The notes beneath the pieces were generated by a model that saw nothing but the letters and a program-made list of their open reading frames with translations, was not told the DNA's origin and did no database searches. Source: Kondoa malvinella (taxonomy: Eukaryota; Basidiomycota; Agaricostilbomycetes; Agaricostilbales; Kondoaceae). From it: a stretch of DNA of 64,000 nucleotides. Location: contig BCIM01000001.1 in the NCBI GenBank assembly GCA_039545315.1, forward strand, positions 2,575,783 to 2,639,782. The letters are read 5' to 3'. Positions 1-11,300 of this stretch are shown piece after piece. Positions within the stretch are counted from its first letter, which is position 1. Each line of letters opens with the position of its first letter. The position numbers were made by a program, and so were the translations under genes.

Positions 1-357
1 GAAAACCAGCCAGAACCTTGGCCTGAGGTCGCGAAATGTTGTACATGATCCACATGTCTAACCTTGCATATAGACCCTACCACGTATGTTGTAGTACTTA
101 TTTGGTCACAGAGAGGCCGCAGCCAGATAAAGGAAAGTATACCAAGGAATGACCTCGATTGGGAGAGCGTCACGTGACTTCGCGATCAAGCATCAAGAGA
201 ATTGTATCGCCGGTGGTGTCGTGAGAGACAGGCGAAGGAGCACCAGCGACGATAGCGAATGCATTATATTTCCAATTGCTAGACGGTCCATTGCGATCAT
301 CCCATGACTTTGAGTGCAAGTTCGTACCCTGGATCAATGAAAAAGCGTCAGACAACG
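1..357. other. 3' flank of carrier gene, no gene seen
   Basis: This stretch lies downstream of the carnitine carrier stop codon. A minus-strand open frame of about 60 codons sits directly beyond that stop, but it starts at TTG and resembles no family I know, so I treat it as 3' UTR or intergenic DNA. Confidence 0.5.
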
Positions 358-1842
358 CTATAGAGATGGAGAGGGATGCAAAGTACCACAGAATGCCGCC
401 CCATTTGCTGGCACCCTGTGATAACCCTTAGTATGCAGTCACTCAAACAACTACAGGACTTACGCGCGAGCCATAGCCGGTCCAAACCCTTTGAACAAAG
501 CTTTCAGTCCATCCTGAGCTATCAGTTTCCTCGCGCAGTCCATGAAGCCAGTATAGGTGCCTTGAGGCGCTGATTGTAGGCGAGACTTGACAGTACTGTG
601 TTTGCAGTTTGTCAGCGGATTTTTTTCTTTCTTTCCAAAAAGCTATCTCACTCCGGCGGGATAGCAACTGTTGTAAAGGCCAATAAGCTGCGCTCTGGCG
701 AGTAGCAAAGCATAGACGTACCACTCCACATAGCTACACCAGCTAGACCTCCTGCTGCAATAATCGAGAGAATGCCAGCTTCTCTGTCGGCAGGCTTGAC
801 GGCCTTTTTTGCAATCTCGTAGGCAGCAAAGTAGCTGTATAGTCATGAGCTGCAGTATCACGCTAAGGGGGGGTGATGGACTCACACTGCACTACCAGGC
901 ACATCTCTCATCAAAGTCGCACCAGTCCCTCTAAACAGACTGCGCATTCCTCCTTCAGCATACAGCTTGCGCACCACATCCACTGGTCCTTTGTACATGA
1001 CATTATCACCCTGACTCTGAAGGACGACTTTAACTCTTTCCATAGGACAAGCAATAGCAGTCGTAGGAATGGCAGAAAGACCACCTGCGATCGCTAATTC
1101 CGTTTTGGACAAGTCTGGTGATATGCGATTAGGCGTAGCGGAATAGACGACTTTTTTGCCCATGTTGAAACCCCAGAAAGAAACGGCGTAGAATGGTGTG
1201 ACACCGACCAGTGGTGATGCCATGCCTTTGTACAGACTGAATACGACCACTGAGCTTTGGCAATTAACGACGAGGGTGTAAGTACCCTCTTGGACCATCT
1301 CGAGCAATGCTCTTCTTTACTACATCGATAGCGCCATTGTAAACCCCAGGAGCGGCCGTTTGTAGACGGACTTTCTGTCAGTCCGCGCATATGTTAGAGT
1401 GCATTACTCAACAATACAACCGAACTGACTGTAAGATCGAAAGGATGGCCGACAAGAACAGACATGACACCTCCAAGACCTCCAGCGACGAAAGCCTTGA
1501 CTTGTGATACTAATCGTACAAGAGCTTCAACACGCATACTGGCAGGAAGAAGAGCTCTAGACTGACCCTCTTCAGCTTTGGCTTTCCCTAGAGGTTTGGA
1601 ATCCGGTGCTTCGATGTGTCCAGCTCTAGGCGGACTCAGATCCGAGGCAGACTTGCTTGCTTCAGCATCAGGGAAGCTGGAACCGCTGATGTAGCCCTTT
1701 TTCTGTAATTCAGCTTGTTGCTGTGCTGGTACTGCTCCTGGTGTGTGAACAGGCGAGTCCGGGGCTGCCAACAGACATGTGATCAGATCTGTCTTTGGAG
1801 GTAGGGAATAAACGCACTGGCTTTGGTGGTTGTGGTAGCCAT
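358..1842 (-). CDS. CRC1: Mitochondrial carnitine/acylcarnitine carrier (SLC25 family)
   Basis: Inner-membrane exchanger that brings acylcarnitines into mitochondria in return for carnitine, feeding beta-oxidation. Eight exons can be joined in frame: 1842-1818, 1764-1430, 1374-1286, 1236-886, 834-722, 667-652, 595-464 and 415-358. They sum to 1119 nt (372 aa). The three SLC25 repeats are visible through their signature starts: GHPFDLTKVRLQ, CPMERVKVVLQ and IPPDTVKSRLQ. The second-repeat CPMERVK sequence is typical of acylcarnitine carriers. The N-terminus of about 90 residues is Pro/Ala/Ser-rich and longer than in most relatives. The ATG at 1842 was chosen because the frame beginning inside exon 2 lacks an ATG and a clean 53-nt intron links it to MATTTTKA. 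Exon 6 is only 16 nt. The family call is firm; exact substrate is inferred from similarity. Confidence 0.9.
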
Positions 1843-3084
1843 GTTGCTATGAGGTGTAGAGGAGCTCGATCAGAACTCGGTACGTGCAATGGACTTGCAG
1901 CTCACTTTCGTTAGACGGCGGTCAACAGCGAGCGACCGATATCTTTTGAGAAGAGGAAAGTTTGAATGAGGTCGAGCAGGTACAACAGCTGCTTGCGCCT
2001 CTCAGCAAGGAGCATAACGGGTATCATGACAGCCGGTTAAACATCTTCGTTTCGCTCAGGCTGGTGTTGGAATGACCTCGCCAAGAGGGCAGCGTCACAA
2101 CTAGAAAGGGTGTGGATACGTGTATAACATGACTGTGTACAGCCTGTCACCTTCTTATCATACAGTTAGCCGACTCAAACCTGTGCCTTGGTGAAATTTT
2201 GACTTTGCCGTCTTCTCTCTCTCTCTTTGACCAGCGTCTGCTTGACCGCTAGCTCCCCCAAAAGCTCTATAGCTGCGTGCTTGGACGACACAAGAACATC
2301 AACGAGTTTGCTTTTTGCAGCTTGCGACCTCTCAAAGGGCACTTTTCTGAAAAAAGCACCGTGCAATTTTCGCACTCTGCCTCTGGAATCGCCCAAGTGA
2401 GAAGATTAGCACAGCCGCACAAGCACTTCGAATAGGAGAAAGTGATCAGCCTCTCAATCAGAGCTGATATACCTTTTCATCCCTTTTCGAGTCAGTCTGT
2501 GCAATTGCTCGGCGTCGGCCAAAGTAGGCTGACAAAATCGTGCCTGCAGATACTCGTGATCTCGCTCGTCCGCCGCAACCAGCGTAGACATCAACAGCAG
2601 ACCTTCATTGGTTCTTGCTTCAACTGACGACCTGTCAAAAGAGTCCAACGACTTCTGACCGACAAAAGGAAAGCACTGGTCTTCTTTCGACCTCAGCGCA
2701 CCACACCACACCACATCACCTAGAAGATCTGCCTTAGAATATAAGATACCACAATTTTCAACCCAATAATTCTCTCTTCTTCCGCATTTTTCGCCCTTTG
2801 CGACGAGCCTTTTACTAGAACTCGTATCTTCTCCTTGTTTGCATAATCTATTTCTCTCTCTGTCTTCGATAATCAAGTCGCATACGACATTCGCCTGTTG
2901 CGCAGCTTTCCAACACCTGCACACGACTCTCAAAAGTCGCCGACCAATTGAAAATTGCCCTTTACAAGTAGAAGCTGCTCACGTCGCTCTACTTTTGGGA
3001 CACCAACAAGCTACCGACAGCTACCTTCGATCTTGACTGACTCCAAGCTCGACGGTATTTGACGGAAACTTTCACCGACATTGC
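1843..3084. promoter_or_regulatory. Divergent promoter region, carrier (-) / cyclin (+)
   Basis: 1.24 kb between two divergently transcribed genes. It contains pyrimidine-rich stretches, including a short CT run near 2215-2226, and a CT/CA-rich tract leading into the cyclin start, as expected for a long fungal 5' UTR. Antisense open frames here have no recognisable domain. I see no RNA gene or repeat element. Confidence 0.5.
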
Positions 3085-4638
3085 ATGAACAACCGCTACG
3101 ATTCGCCCTACTCGGGCCGCTTTCAACAATCTCAGCAACAGATGTATGGTCAGCCTTACTATCAACATGCTGCCTGGCAACCCGTGTTCCAGCCAGTAGG
3201 TTTTCATGACATTTGGTCATCCTACCACCCTAATCCTGATTCGTCAAAGTTGATGGTTCACCCACAAGCATTCGCTATGCAACAACAACAGCCACCTTAC
3301 GCCCCTTCGCCTTCTTGCCCCAGTCTGTATTCATTGCAGCAACAGCAAAAGTCGGCAGCGTATTCACATCAAAAATTGGTTCCAGCTCAGATCGCTTCAT
3401 CGCGCTCTTCACCGTCTGATTATCGCCAACACCCTACTCTGCAAGCACCTTTCCAGCAACAGCAGCAGCAGCCCAGTCATTGGTACGGTTACGATCAATG
3501 GCAGCCACACCAGTACCCTTCGCACGTGCCTCTTCGTCAGCTACCACCACCACGATCGTATGTCGACGAGAACGCTCCTTATGCTCAGTACCAGCAGCCC
3601 CAAATTTACAATGAGCCTTCGAACGAATTTGACTACCCAGACCAAGCTTTCGACCCTCTTAAAGACCTCAAACTCATTCCAGCTTCAGCTTCCAAAATTC
3701 CTCCTCATCCTACTGTCGAGAATTCTGCAGTACCATTGGCGGGATTCGCAGTGGAGTTGATTTGGGAAGTCTGCATGAGCGCAAAGGAACAAGCGCTTGC
3801 GATGCGAGAGAACCGTCAACATCCCAGGTACGACACTGCTCCGTCTACGCCTGGGCAGTATGGCTCCATTGGGGGAGAAAGAGCAGCTGGTCGAGCCAAG
3901 TCCTTCAACTCACCTTCGTCTCTGGAAGAATTGTACTTTTCCGGCTCGCAGTCCTACCTCTCTTCGCCCGAATCTCCAGCTGGTCCACTCACACCTCCAT
4001 CAAGCACCATGTCTACCGCTTGCCCTATCCCAGTTCAATTCCAAAATGGTAAAGCAGAATTCATGCAAGGTTCCGAACGCGCACCTTGGACTCGCGATGC
4101 GCTCACTGCCAGTCCTGGGTCACCTCGTTCCGATCAACTGCCTACTGCCAATTTTCGAAGATTTGTCAAAGATCTGTTGACTGCTACTTTGGTTACGCCG
4201 CAAGTGTTGCTTTTGAGCATGTTGTATATCGCTAGGATCCCGCAAGCGACTGAGGAGGGTGGCTGGAACAATTTCTTGATGCAAGGAATGCCGTACAAGA
4301 TGGTTTTGGGCAGTTTGATCTGTGCGAATAAGGTTCGTCTAAACAGCTACATTCTTCGAGTGAGATCAATTGCTTACGATTTCGCACAGCATCTTGATGA
4401 CAACTCTTTCCGGTGTTCAACTTGGGCTACCGTTTCTGCCTGCCCTATCGACGACGTCACTCAAGCAGAATCAATGGTCCTCAAAGCGCTCAACTTTGAT
4501 CTGAATGTCTCGCCTCAGGAATGGTCATCATGGTTACAAGTGTTGGTCGAGCGAAGAGCGAGACAGAATCCTTCCGTCGAGGATCTGGTACTCAGTAGGC
4601 TGTGCGGGTTGGTAGATGAGGTAGAACAGCAAATGTGA
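3085..4638 (+). CDS. Pcl/Pho80-type cyclin with Q-rich N-terminus
   Basis: Probable cyclin partner of a Pho85-like kinase. Residues 1 to about 350 are low-complexity and rich in Gln, Pro, Ser and Tyr, with several poly-Q runs. The conserved part follows: FRRFVKDLLTATLVTPQVLL, then YKMVLGSLICANK, HLDDNSFRCSTWATVS and DDVTQAESMVLKALNFDLNV. That is the cyclin-box order of the PHO80/PCL/CLG1 group. The reading frame is open from start to stop, but the 57 nt at 4333-4389 look like an intron (GTTCGT donor, GCACAG acceptor). Their removal restores ANK-HLDDNSF and leaves about 498 aa. Some fungal databases would call this a meiotically upregulated cyclin-like protein; the specific kinase partner is unknown. 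Confidence 0.8.
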   Translation: MNNRYDSPYSGRFQQSQQQMYGQPYYQHAAWQPVFQPVGFHDIWSSYHPNPDSSKLMVHPQAFAMQQQQPPYAPSPSCPSLYSLQQQQKSAAYSHQKLVPAQIASSRSSPSDYRQHPTLQAPFQQQQQQPSHWYGYDQWQPHQYPSHVPLRQLPPPRSYVDENAPYAQYQQPQIYNEPSNEFDYPDQAFDPLKDLKLIPASASKIPPHPTVENSAVPLAGFAVELIWEVCMSAKEQALAMRENRQHPRYDTAPSTPGQYGSIGGERAAGRAKSFNSPSSLEELYFSGSQSYLSSPESPAGPLTPPSSTMSTACPIPVQFQNGKAEFMQGSERAPWTRDALTASPGSPRSDQLPTANFRRFVKDLLTATLVTPQVLLLSMLYIARIPQATEEGGWNNFLMQGMPYKMVLGSLICANKVRLNSYILRVRSIAYDFAQHLDDNSFRCSTWATVSACPIDDVTQAESMVLKALNFDLNVSPQEWSSWLQVLVERRARQNPSVEDLVLSRLCGLVDEVEQQM

Positions 4639-4927
4639 GAAGAACCAGCACGTCAGGTCACCATGTCTACACGTCTACATTCGCCCTTTCGTTTGTCCAT
4701 GTCACCAACTTCACCAAAAGACAACTAAAACCCAAGTTCCCTCTCCCGAAGCAGTGCCCATGTTTACACCACTAGATTTGCTCCATGTCATTTCGCCAAA
4801 TTACTATCAAGGGTCGTCAGCAAGAGTAAAGCTCGTATAGTACATTGTAATACAGACAAAGTAAGGTCGCGCAGCAGTTTGCTACAATGCCAAAATTGAG
4901 CAGCACAGATCGTGTGCTTGCTTTGCT

Positions 4928-5844
4928 CTACCCTTCTGCCTTATCTAACCATGCTGTCCCTCCTGATGCTCGAGTCTTCGCTTCAAAGGTCCTTAACCAT
5001 TTTTCTAGTAGTGAGATATCGACGTAGCTGCGTTTAAGATGAGTTGAGTCGATAAGACCAAAGGTAAGACACGTACTTTCCCACTACTTGATTTGTCCCT
5101 TGCACGGGCATGCCCTGAGCGAAAGAAGAAAGGTAGTTGAACAAGTTCTTGGCAATTTGACTGGCCTGTCACAATTTTAGCTAGAAAACAAGGGGCCGCC
5201 AGCTACGAAAGACGCACCAAAGCTAGTGGACTACCGCTTGCAGAAGCTTGCGTTCTGATAGCGACTGCATTCGACTGGCTTGCAGAGACTGCTGCTTCGC
5301 AAGAAGCGAAATCTTGCACGTAGATGCCTAGCGTGGCTACATTCGCTGATGCTGCTTGGCCAAACCCAGCGTTTGTAGATGCTTGAACGGCATTCTTCAG
5401 TGCGAAAATGGCGCTGGGTTTGCCATTATGCAGCATGCCTAAGAGTAACCATTCGGTCTTGCCTGGGAAGCTGGGATACTTCAGAGGAGCATCAGGCAGG
5501 GTAAAGTGCCGATACTTACTTGAAGTGTACGGTGGCAGCGAAACCTTCTGGTAACGGGTCTGCGTAAGAGGGACAGTGTCAATTGCACTTGACGCTTAAG
5601 ATTGCGAGAACACTGACTCGTGAGGAAACAAACGAGATGATTGACTTGTGTGATATCTGGTATAGCAGAAATTGAGAACAGAACGAGGCTATGAGGAAAA
5701 GGAAGAGAACCTTCAACAGGAAAGACAAAGCGATCCGGAGCAGCTTGTGTAGCCTTTTCACAGATGAATGAGAATCAAGAAGAGCGATACAATGGCAGGA
5801 CTTGCTTCTATGACTGGTCTACCAGCTACAATCAGGTTGAACAT
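4928..5844 (-). CDS. OPI10: Hikeshi / OPI10 family protein
   Basis: Homologue of human Hikeshi, the nuclear import carrier for Hsp70, and yeast Opi10. The start MFNLIVAGRP matches the family N-terminus, followed by DRFVFPVEG, ITQVNHLVCFL, PLPEGFAATVHF, FPGKTEWLLLGMLHNGKPSA and IFALK in family order. C-terminal exons give ASQIAKNLFNYLSSFAQG, QVVGK, YVDISLLEKWLRTFEAK. About six exons with introns of roughly 50-60 nt are needed. The intron near 5468-5521 removes a stretch that looks open in another frame, but the spliced reading fits the family better. The first intron boundary is uncertain: two acceptors near 5755 give slightly different joins after AGRP. Convergent with the cyclin gene and divergent from the WOPR gene. 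Confidence 0.85.
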
Positions 5845-6615
5845 GACCGCTTGACTTCTTTCGGCAAGAGAAGGATAGGCAGAGATTGATTAGATACACG
5901 TGCAAGAAGGGAATGAAGGTTCTGTTCTTGCTGACGTGTAAGTCTTAGCTCGCAGAAACGCGTCAGGAATTTTTGGCCCTAAGTGGAACGATATCTTCTG
6001 TTCCAAGTCTATCACGAGAGAGGCGCTATAGTGGCTTCAGGCTGAGACTTCGCGGTTGGAGAACAACCAGCAGAAGGCCAAACTTTAAATCCTATTAAGC
6101 TTTTTCCTTTGAGGTCGGGTGGATCGCTCTCATATCATTGGCAAGGACCTCGCTGACTTCTTGCCATAATTCAAACAGATACGCCAACGAGTGGGCCCAA
6201 ATCAAGGCAGAGACATCACTTTAATAAGGCTCCGCAGAGGCACAGAGACACAACGCGGGCCTGTGATCGCCTCACAAAGTTCCGACAATTCGGTATTTTC
6301 CGTTTGCTTGTGATTTGAAGCATAGGTTGCTTGGTCTCCTGCGATAAAGCCTCGGAGAAGCCCGAAGAGAACTTGAAGAAGCTCGCGTCATTTCCCATCT
6401 GCACCGCCGGACAACAGCAAACACAGCAGTCTGGCAAAGCAAGACAAGATTTGCAGTGTTGCCTTAATCTTCCTGTCCGCACCGGAGACGTATCGGCTGT
6501 GAGATCGTGAACCGCTCCTCGCTCTGCCGTCAATTGGTGCTAGGCGTTGATTCCCTCCATGCACAAGAGTCCCAGGCAAAGTCGCTACAAATTATTCGAA
6601 ATATAGCGAGCTGTC
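5845..6615. promoter_or_regulatory. Divergent intergenic region OPI10 / WOPR regulator
   Basis: 771 bp between divergent starts. Open frames on both strands around 6216-6579 have no recognisable domain. WOPR regulator genes in other fungi often have long regulated promoters, but I see no specific site. Confidence 0.4.
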
Positions 6616-8134
6616 ATGCCGGTGGAACCAACATGGTTTGGATGTGTGTAAGTAGATCCGACTCTGTTTATGGCGGAAGACGACTGACATGCATTGCCCA
6701 CCGAAGCTCGTCACCGAGGGACACCTACATCCTGCTCGAAGCCAGTCGTCAGGGCATACTGCCAAAAGTTACACGCAGACTGACCGAGTACGCTCCCAAT
6801 AACTCTATCGACGAGCTCAATCTAAGCTTTCGATCCTTTGCATAGCATGGAACGCATTCGACTCATTCAGCCGGGAGCTTGTTTTGTTTGGGAAGAAGCG
6901 GAAGCGGGTATCAAGAGGTGGACAGACAGCTTCAAATGGAGTCGTGAGCTACAGAGCTTCTCTGAAGCTCTAAATATGTGCTAATCTATTTTAACAGCTT
7001 CGAGGGTTTCGGGCGCGTTCTTGATATATAGCGAACTGCCCAAGTATGGTAAACCGCAACGAGCACAGCATCTTAGCTGATATAGCGGATAGTGATGGTC
7101 AACCGGGCTCCGGGCTATACAAACAATCCTTCAGCTCGCAAACTCGAGATGGCAGCAAGATGCACCTCATTGTATGCCTTCATCACATCTCGGAGCTGTT
7201 TCTCATTTGATGATCGTTGCAGGCCTACTATGACAAGAAATCGCTCGACGCGGGATCGTTACCAGTAGTATCAGACGACACTCGGCTGCAAAACATCGTC
7301 ATCCCGCCAGGCATCTACCCAGATCAGAGAGCGACAGGACTCGATCAGCCTATGCCGAAAGTCTTTCCGACCTATACTCTACCATCAGTCCTTCAAAAAG
7401 GCGGATCGCCTGGCCCGAACGACGACAGCTCAGATTCTCGTCCTACCAGTAGATCTGGAGCTTATGGCGCCTTCAATCCTACTCCTGGCCCTTCGATGCC
7501 CCTGTCCAGCATGCACCGATCGGGCAGCGGTTCGAATATGGCTTTCGTCGCAGCAGAACAGCAAAGGCTTGCGGAAAGCTCCCAACAAGCGATACGAAGA
7601 GCCTCATCCTCTACCTACCTTCCAAACTATAGTCTTCAGTCTTCCATCCCAGGCGGTCGGCGGCCATCAGCACCGACGTTAGAAACACCTCACTTTCGGT
7701 CACCCTGGACGCAGATACCTATCCCCAGCTCAAACATGATGCGCAATACAGAACAAAACTCTCAAGGGTCCAGCAATGGATCGGACCGCCTTCCTTCTCC
7801 GACGTCGGTACTCAATAATCCGCACGAACCAGCATCAGGTCCCCCTTACATGCCAATCGCCCCTCATGAATTACCCTATCCTTCTCGACATTCTGCATCG
7901 CACCCAGCAGCCATACTCAGTAATTATAGCTGGTCATCTTCAGCACAATTACCAGCTTTACCGTCTACCGACCCAGCAATCGATGCGCATATCTTTGGCG
8001 ACCGGAGATTGAGTCATCCGACAGTAGATTTCCGAAGAGGGTCAATAGAAGAGGAGCTGGCGCGTCTGCCTCAGTCGAGAAGCAGCGAAGACAACCGGCA
8101 ATTGGATCTGCTACGAAGCGGTCTCAAGCTATGA
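6616..8134 (+). CDS. WOPR-domain transcription factor (Gti1/Pac2 family)
   Basis: DNA-binding regulator of the Wor1/Ryp1/Gti1/Pac2 family, which controls morphological switching, mating or pathogenic development in other fungi. Six exons join in frame: 6616-6647, 6707-6787, 6846-6943, 6998-7048, 7086-7171 and 7223-8134, giving 1260 nt (419 aa). The bipartite WOPR domain is clear. WOPRa has SSPRDTYILLEASRQGILPK and VTRRLTE. WOPRb has GACFVWEEAEAGIKRWTD, then WSPSRVSGAFLIYSELPKYG. A HLIAYYDKKSL element follows after a spacer. The C-terminal half is Ser/Pro-rich and disordered, as is usual. The intron at 7049-7085 is only 37 nt. Which target genes it controls cannot be read from the sequence. 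Confidence 0.9.
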
Positions 8135-8387
8135 CAGGTCTCAGATCGACTCGTCGTCTATCTTCAAGACCAGAGTGCCTGTAGGCTAGCTACCTCATCA
8201 AAAGAGCGCGGTATTCGCGCAACATATGGACTATTTGGCACGTAGAAATATTCCGAGCATAGAAGTACATGATTGTAAAATAGGGCCACGCATGAGCATC
8301 GTTTAGGTAGAGTTCTTTATAATGCTATTCTCATAAGTTATGAACTGCCTTTGCGCGTCGTGTTTCTCAACATCCGCCAGCCAATGA

Positions 8388-11300
8388 ATGAATTTCAACT
8401 TCAAGCTATTCAGGAGATATCGTAGAAGCCTCATTCTTGTGCTTCTTGGCTTCCTGCTGCAGAATGTCTGGAGCCGATATTGTAATGCGCCTGTGACGCG
8501 CGAAGTCGAATCTCGCGCAAAGTCGGTCACGGAGACCCTTCCACTGCTCGACTACGCGTGGGGATCTGCCATACACCGCTTTCAGAATCATCCAGAGCTA
8601 GCACCAGAGTCTGCTGAACCTTTACCTTGGCGGGACAAAGCCTTTCGATCAACTGCTTCCGACAGTAGTTCGGTTTTGCAAATATGGATTGTCACGCAAG
8701 AGTTGTCTGGCTTGCATCAGAATGGTGGAATTGGTACAGCTTATCTGCAGCTGGCAAAGTCTCTGGCAAGCGAAGCTAGATTTCAAGTAACGATACTTCT
8801 CGCTCAGCCAGAAGATCACTTCGGGGCTGTCAAGAAAGCAAGCTTCTTACGAGAGTATGTCGAGCATCGATGTCCACTGAATCTTCGCTCATGCGGAGTG
8901 TCTAGACTGTCTGGTCTCGGCGTCAAGCTGCACTTTCTACCTTCCGATACATTCTCTCTAGCGCCTGAGAATTGGGCAGCTAAGACATCCATTGGCATTT
9001 ATCGATATCTGAAACCATTCCAGCACAAGATCGATATCATACACTTCCACGACAACAACGGCCTATCTTACTACTCTGCTCTCGCGCGCTTTGAAGGGCT
9101 TGCCTTCCCTCAAACCCGCTTCGTTGTTGGTCTGCATGGTCCAGAGATTGAATGGGCGGCGATGCTGAATGGGCGACTACCTGAAAGCGACATCTCTTTA
9201 ACATTAGGGTATCTGGAAAAGCGGGCAACAGAGCTTGCGGATGTGGTGGTGTCGCCGAGTCACTACATGGTCTCGTACCTGATCAAACATGGCTGGAAGC
9301 TGCCGGCCCATCGCTTCGTCATACCAAATCTGTCGGACCTGGATTTACACTCTGTCAAGTTTGGCGAAGAGCATCTGGAGCCGGTTAATGAGCTAGTCTA
9401 CTTTGGGCGGCTAGAGGAGCGCAAAGGAATTCGAATCTTCTTCGAAGCACTCGACATCATGCTCGCACAAGATGGCAGTCTTTCGATCAAGAACATTACT
9501 CTGCTTGGACGTGACCGGACAGACACCAAATCGGGTCTGGCAGTCAGCAGCTTGGCCATTGCAGCTTTTGACGCCCTCCAAGCCAAATACAACATCAACA
9601 CTCATCTAACCATGCAGACAAACCTTGACCAGCACCGCGCCCTGCATTACCTTTCCGAACCAGGTCGCTTGGCAATCATGCCTTCTTTGGCTGATAATTC
9701 TCCCGGTACTGTGCTCGAATGCATAGTGCACGCCATCCCTTTCCTTTCCAGCAATGTAGGCGGTACTTCAGAATTGATCCTCCCAGAAGACCGCGACGAG
9801 GTCTTGTTTCTGCCCACAGCCAAGTCTCTGGCTCAGAAGCTCGCTGCTGCTCTCAACAATCATCGCATCACACATCACGCCAGACCGTCCAATGATGTGC
9901 TTCGAGCGGAAGACGACTTCAAACAACTACATTTCTGGCTTGCCTCACAGACAACGATGGCAAAGGAAAAGGCAGAGAACATCCCTCTCGTCAGCGTGAT
10001 CGTCTCCCATTATCAACGACCACACCTTCTTCGCCAGCTTTTGGGCAGTCTTGCCTTGCAGAACTACATCAATATCGAAGTGCTCGTGATTGATGATGGC
10101 TCTGCAAATGTTACTGTCCTAGAAGACCTGGATCGAATCAAAGGCAATATCATGCGACCACGAGGCTGGCAACTCTACCATATACCCAATTCCTACTTGG
10201 GCGAGGCGCGAGATTTTGGCGCCCTTACAGCTAAAGGCGATTACTACCTCTTTTTGGACGACGACGATGTTCTCAAGCCGGAAGCAGTTCAGACTTTGGT
10301 AGCGGTTGCACAAACAACTAGAGCTGGTGCTCTGTCCTCTTTCCTTGCCAAGTTTGCAGGCGAGGATAATCCGCTTGAGCAACCTGAAGCGCTCCGTAAC
10401 AGACAAGATTACTGGTTCCTCGGTCAAGCTGTCGGTGTCGGCCTGACCACCAACATGTTTGGCAGCGGTAATATCTTCATGACCAAAGAAGCTTTCCAGC
10501 GCGTTCAAGGCTTTTCCACCTATCGCGATCTCGGCTCGGAAGATTGGGAGATGTATATGAAGCTTGCGCTCAACGAGATCTCGCATTACGTAGTGCCCGA
10601 GGCACTGCTATATGTACGAGAAGATCCTGGTCGTCACAGCATGGTCAGCTTGATCACCCAATTCCATGCTCGGTTTCTGACAAAACACAGAAATATACGA
10701 TGGATCAAGACCTCTCTGCTTTCCGAGCCAATACTCCGATTCTTGCAGATCCTCGAATACATGCCCTTGATCTCGGCAATACTCTTCTGATGGCTCGCAA
10801 ACTACATTCCACTTCGCGGGCGTCTAGTCATGCGCTTGTCAGCTCAGCAACAGACTTTCGTCCCAGCCAAGGCTGGAACGGATGGTACTATACTTTCCAA
10901 TGGGCAGACGCTCCTCTTCAGCTCGACCTGAACGATCAAATGTCCGAACTTATCGATGGTCGCTGGACCTATGCTGGGGCCAACTATACCAAGCCTTACA
11001 TCACCGAGTTGGAGCAGTTTCCTTATATCTCAGAGTCTGGCGCAGCTTTGGGCGCTATCCGTAGCTTTCGCAATCCGAGCTTCTTCGAGGGCGTTTTGCA
11101 AGTGGAATACACCGCTCATCATCCCTGTGGCGACGGCACTGAGCTCCAAGTCGTCTTGCAACGAGCTGGCGAAGGCAGCGAACCAGAAATGCTTTGGTCT
11201 CAATTAACGCTGGATGATGGCGAAGGTTTCTTCACAAACGACGTTGTTCTCGATGCCAACGATATTGTACACATGGCGGTGTACCCTCTGGAGAATGACG

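Noticed and set aside
2454..2933. 159-codon minus-strand open frame in the carrier/cyclin divergent region
   Set aside because: No motif, no splice continuation and located in the likely cyclin 5' UTR.
5440..5530. Apparent frameshift in OPI10, with an AAGTAAGT duplication breaking KYRHFTLPDAP
   Set aside because: The AAGTAAGT is a standard donor. Removing the 54-nt intron gives VHFNFPGKTEWLLLGMLHN, which aligns with the family better than the unspliced reading.
10119..10586. 155-codon minus-strand open frame
   Set aside because: Antisense to the GT2 module of the glycosyltransferase, no recognisable family.
10544..10790. Overlapping frames at the GT2/GT8 boundary read as two separate genes
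   Set aside because: A 47-nt intron with a CTGAC branch site joins them in frame, and the second frame has no family-like start or promoter space.
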